Positions 58,401 through 64,000 of a DNA stretch of 64,000 nucleotides are shown here, piece after piece. Location of the stretch: positions 2,318,501 to 2,382,500 of the forward strand of contig JBAJFG010000615.1 in the NCBI GenBank assembly GCA_037903475.1. Reading direction: 5' to 3'. Both the position numbers and the translations under genes were made by a program. The notes below the pieces were generated by a model. The model was not told the DNA's origin. It searched no databases and was given only the letters and a program-made list of their open reading frames with translations. The first letter of the stretch is position 1; each line of letters starts with the position of its first letter. The DNA comes from Ancylostoma caninum. Its lineage: Eukaryota > Nematoda > Chromadorea > Rhabditida > Ancylostomatidae.

Positions 58401-61038
58401 TATAAGGGTGACTTGGGCATGCTAATGTGCCCACCACCAAAATTATGGGTGCTTGCAATGATTTTATCAGCAATATCAGTTATCCTCTCCAGTGTGAGAG
58501 AGCCGGGGTTGTAAAACACCAGAGCAAAGCCGGGTATGCCGTCTAGTCTGAGATATAGACTTGCTCAGAACCCCTCGATAGTTGGGAATCTCCAGAAAAG
58601 AACTTCAAAAATAAAATTAAATTTCTGCCCAACCGCTTGCGCGCCGAAGCCTGCGACATCATTTGGTGTCTCGAGGTTTGATTCCTAGCAGATGTAGGAT
58701 ATCTCTAGACGATTTCTTGTATTATACTCGTTGGGAGTTCATGAACATAAATCATGTGACAGTGTTCAAATTGCTTTGAAAATCTTCTTCTGATTGCCCA
58801 TTTCTTTGTTACCGTATTTTTGGCCACCCTGTATTCCCATGGAAGTCATAGCAACAAAGAGGAGATTGTTATTTTACACGTTACCAGCCTGATTGTCCGG
58901 CTAACACCCGATTCTCAGGCTTATTTTTGTGCTCGCTTCGTTCGCGTTAATTTCGTTTGACATCTTCCCCACGACGTTACGGCCTCCGCCAATAGTCCTG
59001 TTCTTGACACATCCTTACTTCCCTGCTCGAAAGCGTCCTCCCCACAGCTGTGGAACCGTCGGGTGGCCTCTTTCTACTTTGCATAGGAGCTGGTGCACTC
59101 TCCCCCATTTGTGGATCCCTTTCTCACAGCGTCGTTCGCACTACAGGAGGTCGTCACCCTCGTCACATCATCGTTTATCTCTGTCTTCTCCAGGTGGTGC
59201 CAGCACACCCTCAACGCCGCATGGAAGCGTCGACTAACATTTTCCAGCTATCGTTCTTCCTGGCATACACCCCTCTTGATCCGTTTCTGCCACCCTCTTG
59301 TGGTCTGCGCCGCTGACGCTCCTCTCAACTCTGCCGCTCGCCCATCTAAATTTTCCGCTTCTTTATAAAACATAACCACCTTCATGTTTCCTTTTACATG
59401 ACTTGATCAACACTGACCAATAAACGCCAAGACTAATCCATTTTCACTGTGGTAAACAACTGTAGGTCTTCCAAGCAAATAAACGTGAAAAAAAATTTGG
59501 GCCAAAACACCTGTCAGTTATGGCAAAAATGAAAATTCACACACTTTTCGTACGCAACTCGGCATGCTGAACATCGTGCTATTGTTAGAATTTTCCGGTA
59601 CTGGATGGTTCTCTTGCACATACAAACAGACAAAAAAAAATGCCAATTAATACTAAGTACAGTGGACGTCAATGGTGGCCCAACCATGGTCTCGACGAGA
59701 ACGCCGCGCAACCGCGTCGCGCGCTCCATCTCAGACAATGGAACGGGCTGGCCGTGGTACCAAAGTGTGCTCCACGGGCTGACCGCGGTACCATCAGATG
59801 CGGAACAGGCTGACCGCGCACAGAAAGTTGGCTGACCGCGGTCCTTAGCCGAAATTTGGGCTGACCGGGGTCCTTTGTCGAAGGCTTGGCTGACCGCGGT
59901 ACTGTCCGCGCTCAGCCAAATTCGGCCCGTAGGACGCTCACAATGTACGATGCAACCTTTGTGAACATAATGACAGTGACAAGTGGGATGCATATGGAGT
60001 GAGATTCTTTCTCTGACTGTGTTGAAGAGATTAAGAAGATTCTCGCATCCATTTTTTGCTGAAGAAGTGGAACCCACCGCAATTTGTGCGGACTGGGTGT
60101 CACTCAGATATTTTTGGAGTGAAGATCTCATTAAATTAAGAGAGCTTCGCCATTTATACTATGCACTTTATGAACGGCTACGCAAGGAAAAACTTTTAAG
60201 GATATAATCTGAAGAATGCAAATAAATCCTTGCGAAGTTGGCCTTTCTATTTTTCAAAACTGTTTGTACTGCGCACTTTCCAAAGGTAAACTAGGAGATT
60301 TTTCGTCTGATGTTGAATTTGATGGCTAAAACGTCACCGACACATCATCAGTAACTATTGCTGTCGTTATCAGCACGCCACGACATCATTTGGGTGGGCT
60401 GAACGTGGATCTTTCGCGGGCTGACCGCGCACCGATATCTGGCCGACCGCGCTTAATTATTTGGCTGACCGCGGAGTTGGCTACGGTCCGCCAAATATTG
60501 ACACCGCGGTCAGCCCGTTCCATTGTCTGAGATAACCGATGTCTTCTGCTGCTGTTATGCTATTTTAGCAGTTTTCCTACCTGTTTCAAGGATTTTCGAT
60601 CAAATCGAGAAGAAAAGCGTCTAGGAATAGCATTGCGGCGGCAGACGACACCGATCCTGCTGCGTGCGGCGCGGTTGCGCAGCGTCCTTCTCGAGGCCGC
60701 GGATGGGCCACCGTCATTGACGTCTGCTGTATGATATTTTGATATGCGAATAATGCAGCAGAAGCACAAACCGGGCGCACTTGCAAAGGTCACTTGCTGA
60801 GTAAAAGAATATAATAGAATTTATAAGGTGTGAATAATACTTATTTCATGTGTTGAAAATTTCAGTGTTTGATCGACAGCAAGGAGATGCCTCTTTATAC
60901 GAGAGTATTCACAAAGAATTTCGAGAGCTGGTGGATACTTTGGTGGAGTGTTTCTGTGCCGACTCAAATATTGCTGTAGAACGACTTCGTGAAGAGCTGA
61001 AGTCATCTAAGGCAGAGAACTTGACAGTTCGACAGAAG
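55467..61038 (+). CDS. CFAP36: CFAP36 (CCDC104) BART-domain protein, first two exons
   Basis: Exon 1 (55467-55593) and exon 2 (60866-61038) join in phase at Val. Together they read GKFLDFIESPIWALPVATFI, then SVVFDRQQGD, then YESIHKEFRELVDTLVECF. This matches the N-terminal BART domain of CFAP36: the 'FL..P.W..P...F.E....VFD' start and the 'Y.E.H.E.KELV..LLE' helix. CFAP36 binds the GTPase ARL3 and is associated with cilia; in nematodes that would imply sensory neurons. About 100 residues are present. Exon 2 ends at a good donor (AAG|GTGAGA), and no convincing third exon was found before the window ends, so the gene is partial here. The 5.3 kb intron is almost entirely transposon-derived. Confidence 0.85.
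56204..56437 (-). mobile_element. hAT-MITE, reversed, with 8-bp duplication
   Basis: Ends CAGTGGCTTACGCAG and CTGCGTCCGCCCCTG. ATGTGTAC occurs exactly on both sides (56196-56203 and 56438-56445). The interior is in the opposite orientation to the 3614 copy. Confidence 0.92.
56945..57115. repeat. diverged relative of the 11033-12123 foldback arm
   Basis: TTTTGCTTCAAAAGCAGCAT, GTTCTGCCTCGAAGTC and CTCTGAACGTTTTACCAGGA parallel the arm wording TTTTGCTTCTGAAAGAGCAT, GTTCTGCCTTGAAGTC and TTTCCGAACGTTTTTGCAGT. Confidence 0.65.
57246..57518 (+). mobile_element. TA-flanked MITE (GACGTCAATGG family) nested in Helitron-like B
   Basis: TACAGTGGACGGCAATGGCG at the left and the complement of TACAGCGGACGTCAATGGCG at the right, lying in a GTATGTATG stretch of the host element. 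About 273 bp, the same size as the other copies. Confidence 0.87.
57718..58345. repeat. ~117-bp satellite, six units, inside Helitron-like B
   Basis: Units keyed by ACGCTGAACACGAATATGAC recur at about 57720, 57840, 57959, 58073, 58191 and 58306, each followed by a TATCGATTTATNGATTTTAT-type block. It is the same satellite as in element A, in the opposite orientation. Confidence 0.9.
58547..59658. other. intronic, nothing assigned
   Basis: A C-rich stretch at 58930-59370 is open in three frames at once, which points to composition, not coding. Confidence 0.4.
59659..60731 (+). mobile_element. TA-flanked MITE (GACGTCAATGG family), split by an insertion
   Basis: The left half (TACAGTGGACGTCAATGG ... 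CGCAACCGCGTCGCGCG) and the right half (from AACCGATG at 60534 to GACGTCTGCTGTA) together equal one normal ~270-bp copy. The middle is replaced by the 802-bp element listed next. Confidence 0.88.
59730..60531. mobile_element. 802-bp TIR element nested in a MITE
   Basis: Perfect ends CTCAGACAATGGAACGGGCT and its complement, flanked by AT on both sides where the undisturbed MITE has a single AT. Sub-terminal arrays of GCTGACCGCGGT-like strings, in both orientations, occupy about 150 bp at each end. The interior has an ORF at 59983-60207 (74 residues) without known motifs. Superfamily not determined. Confidence 0.85.
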
Positions 61039-62894
61039 GTGAGATCATTTTGAACATTTATCTACCATTTTCCGAGCACCGCCATAACAGGGCAATTCAT
61101 ACTAGATGCGTGCGTTTGAAGCGTATGCGTGACTGACAGAGCCAATCGCTTCGCTGTCGCAGCTGAGACGCACACGTTTACGTCCTCGCAGCGGCCGCGC
61201 GTTTTTTTCATTGAGGATATTGCGTTGACCGGTCTTTGTGAGAAATCCATCGTAAATTTATGCGTGCTTCTGATGCGCGACTGACGTACAATACTGGTTC
61301 GAACAGCCTCAATCAAAGCATTTTGTCACCATTCGATTTGTCTTGGTGTAGGTCGTATGGCGCGATTCTTTGGGTGGTACAATAGACAGGCTGAGTCTGG
61401 GGCGCACTACTACCATCCGATTACGGTCATGCGTCGCGGTTTGCCTGGATCTGCCTAACGGAGCAACTCGTCCACCTTTCCGGCATTACCCTATGGTGGA
61501 AGAGATTGTACAGAGATACAGATACCACTACGTAACAAACCCTTGAAATTAAGTTTCACCTCTAATGCGCCGTGCTTTTATATAGAATTGGTAGGGTTTT
61601 GAAGAAACTAATCTCCAAATACATCAACTTCACGTCAGGTATTTAACTTTGATAGGAGTCACTCCTAGCATCCCAAAATGTTGAAGAACTTTGGGAAGCC
61701 AGAAGTTCGGGTAATTCAATCATTCAGCAGTTTGAAAAAATCTACATATTAGAAGTATTTGTTCGGATGTCCCAGAGAGCTTCTTATTCTAACAGAGCAT
61801 TCATTGGGCTTCTGTAGAAATTTCCTTGTTTTGACAGTACATTCACTAGGGAATTCAGATGAGCTTTATGTTCGAAACTTTCGTTCATCCGTATACCCTA
61901 AAAAACCAGTGTACTGCTGGTTCAACGTTTTTCTCCATGGTCGGATGATGGCTGAATGGATGAGTTGCTCTGTCAGGCAGATCCAGACAACCGCGACGCG
62001 GAACAGGATGAAAGGTGGTAGGATGGCGCTCAGACCTCGTCTGCCCATAGTGCCACCCGAAGAATCGCGCCATACGACTGCTCCCCGATTTGTCTCGAAG
62101 GGGCTCGTCGCGTTCCTTATCCAGGCAGCCGGTTAACTAGAGGTGGGAGCCAAGTATGAGTGCCATTGGCAGTCACCGGTACCGTATTCGATTGGTGATT
62201 GACCTGAGATCGGTCCCACCCCTTGCCCGACTCCTTGCCGCGTCACTGCGTGCGATCATCGCCACGCCTGTAGGAGCTCTATGCGCCAAATCTTCTCGAA
62301 AAAAAAAGAAGAAAAATTAAAGGCACATGCCACAAATGCAAAGGGGAATGCTGCGTTGCTGTTTTCACATGTTAGATTGAATTTGAAAACTTGTATTTTC
62401 TGAAAAGTTCAGTACATTTTCACAGTTTTTCTCTGAGGAAAAGTGCCTATTAATGTTTACTTTAACGTTTACTGCAGGCTAACCACTTTCACAACCACTC
62501 CACCAAAATCAAGGGTCTAAGTGCAGAACTGGGCATACGCCACACTATTTCAAAGACATTCAATTTCTGACGAAGTTACTGATAGAGCACGCTAGCGAAC
62601 TTGAGGCAGGTATAATAACAGGTTGAAAATAACTCTTTCTGAACTCCTAGCTCTGCAAGTGCCGTTGCTGCAGACCTACCAGTCTCGATTTTACTCTTGT
62701 TCAAAATACGAACTTTCATTGTACCTCGTGAAAACCTCTATGTTGACGGAGCTGCAGCTCGCTAGTGAGATGAGCTACTGTTCTCCTAGGAGAATCTAAT
62801 AAAGAACTCTTTGTGTTCCTCCAGAAAATGCAGTTGATGAAATTCCAGCCGTCATTATTTGTCAACTAGGACTGCCCTAATTTTGCAGAAGATA
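61039..62894. repeat. old repeats after CFAP36 exon 2
   Basis: 61105-61290 holds the GATGCGTGCG...GCGTATGCGTGAC type also seen at 32400-32770; 61400-62290 holds the GC-rich repeat shared with 42540-43060. CTCCAG|AAAATGCAGTTGATG at 62824 looks like an acceptor, but its frame stops after 14 codons, so it was not annotated as an exon. Confidence 0.5.
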
Positions 62895-64000
62895 TAGCAG
62901 CAATCTTATAACGTCTCTAGCAGCCCTAGAAGAATGTTCAGCGAATGGGAGCCTGTGCGTCCCGAAAGAGGTCTTCAAGCACCATATCCTGGGCGAAACT
63001 GAAAAGTTTCCGAGAGATACGGTTCTTCAGCCCTTTTAACTGCTGCTAGATATACCCGCGGACACTTGGCGTGGGAGCATGTCGCGTTTGTGGCGACTTC
63101 CAGGTCCAATGCCTGGAATTTGAGGGAATCTTTTTGCAAAATGTTCGTTGAGATTAAAAAAGGCTTCAATTGGGAGAACAAATGAGTATATTGATTAATT
63201 ATGTGTACTTTCTCGTGTAATTTTGTATCATTGTAACCATTATCTATCCACATCCTATCGAAATATTCATGTCTTTGACAGATTAAAGACTTTTTAATCA
63301 AATCACACACCTTGCAAGATGCCGCTTACAATATCCAGAAAGAAGATAGTTGCTGGATGCCATGTCCAGACTATACAATACTGCTCACGGGATGTGAAAA
63401 AACTGACAGTCGCTCCGCGGAGCCACCGTCGCACACCGTCGCTTGGCCATAACTTCCTTAGAATTGCAGAAATGAGAGCGTTTTAGTCACCATTAGATTT
63501 GTCTCAAGGAAATCTTTCAGATGACATACTGGAGGTGAACTTTTGGTTTATTGGTCTCCCCCAAGTAGTCGATACATCGATAAATGCTGTGTAATTGACA
63601 AGTTCAATGCCTGCCCGAGGAAATCTCTTTGTAAAATGCTTGTTTAGATAAAAAAAGCCTTTATTTGGACAAACAAATGAATACTTCGACGGTTATGATT
63701 ATCTAATGCGTATAATGGCACAAACTACATGTAAAATACTCATCTAGAAAAACATTTACAAACGTTTTGCGAAAAGATTGTCTCAGAAACCTGGGAGTCT
63801 CCAAAAACGCGACATGCTTCCACGCTCAGTGTCCGCAGGGATGTCTAGCAGCAGTTAAAAGTACTAAAAAACCGTACCACTCGGGAACTTCTCATTTTGA
63901 CCCAGGATATGACACTTGAAGACCTCTTTCGGAACGCATAGGCTCCCATTGGCTGAATGTTCTTTTAGGGCTGCTAGAGACGGTTATAGGATTGCGGCTA
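62895..64000. repeat. inverted-repeat element running off the window end
   Basis: The left arm 62895-63105 (GTCTCTAGCAGCCCTA, GAAAGAGGTCTTCAAG, TTTTAACTGCTGCTAGA, AGCATGTCGCGTTT) returns in reverse complement at about 63775-64000. Between the arms, 63105-63195 (CAATGCCTG, AATGTTCGTTGAGATAAAAA-like) is repeated directly at about 63605-63690. The right arm is cut by the window edge. Confidence 0.8.

Larger units (their letters stand above)
57198..58546 (+). mobile_element. non-autonomous Helitron-like element B
   Basis: Begins A|TCTGTATATATAAAG and ends CAGAGCAAAGCCGGGT, then ATGCCGTCTAG|T: the TC start, hairpin plus CTAG end and A/T insertion site of Helitrons. Opposite orientation to element A. 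It carries six ~117-bp satellite units and is interrupted by a TA-flanked MITE at 57246. Confidence 0.75.

Noticed and set aside
58929..59368. Three overlapping C-rich ORFs of ~90-100 residues
   Set aside because: All three frames open at once and inside an intron; composition effect.
62824..62869. Possible third CFAP36 exon (KMQLMKFQ)
   Set aside because: Good acceptor and phase, but it stops after 14 codons, far short of the CFAP36 length.

Overview
This is nuclear DNA of an animal, most likely a strongylid (clade V, hookworm-like) nematode. Coding is split into many small exons (about 40-240 nt) with short introns that nearly all end in TTTCAG- or TTTTAG-type acceptors. Several genes start just downstream of such an acceptor, as expected for spliced-leader trans-splicing. 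Mariner, hAT-MITE and Helitron-like debris is dense in introns and intergenic DNA. The genus is an inference; no rRNA, tRNA or organelle gene was seen.

All confident genes lie on the + strand. (1) 1193-2366: the 3' exons of an unrecognised Cys-rich protein. (2) 16100-27573: a complete canonical poly(A) polymerase in 18 exons (714 codons, phases consistent throughout). (3) 28709-29346: a possible unrecognised gene with very short introns. (4) 31503-31856: a single-exon CHRAC1-like histone-fold protein. (5) about 35842-54300: a large RhoGAP of the ARHGAP11 / nematode RGA-3/4 type, about 23 exons, with introns of 3.2 and 5.1 kb full of repeats. (6) 55209-55457: a small one-TM ORF. (7) 55467-61038: the first two exons of a CFAP36 (CCDC104) BART-domain protein with a 5.3 kb intron; the rest probably lies beyond the window. 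Genes 5-7 are closely packed and could be an operon.

The remainder is mobile or repetitive: two decayed mariner elements with TA duplications (13468-14597, 22794-24067); a hAT MITE family with 8-bp duplications; two TA-flanked MITE families; two Helitron-like elements that carry a ~117-bp satellite; large foldbacks (11033-12123, 62895-end); a perfect 1-kb (TG)n tract (29452-30453); and, inside a RhoGAP intron on the minus strand, an LTR-retrotransposon 3' end in which a reverse-transcriptase fragment is followed directly by the C-terminal half of a UPF1-type SF1 helicase, then a polypurine tract and a likely LTR. That chimera is the least conventional object in the window.

Exon boundaries were set by eye from GT/AG sites, phase continuity and family resemblance; no alignment or database search was run.
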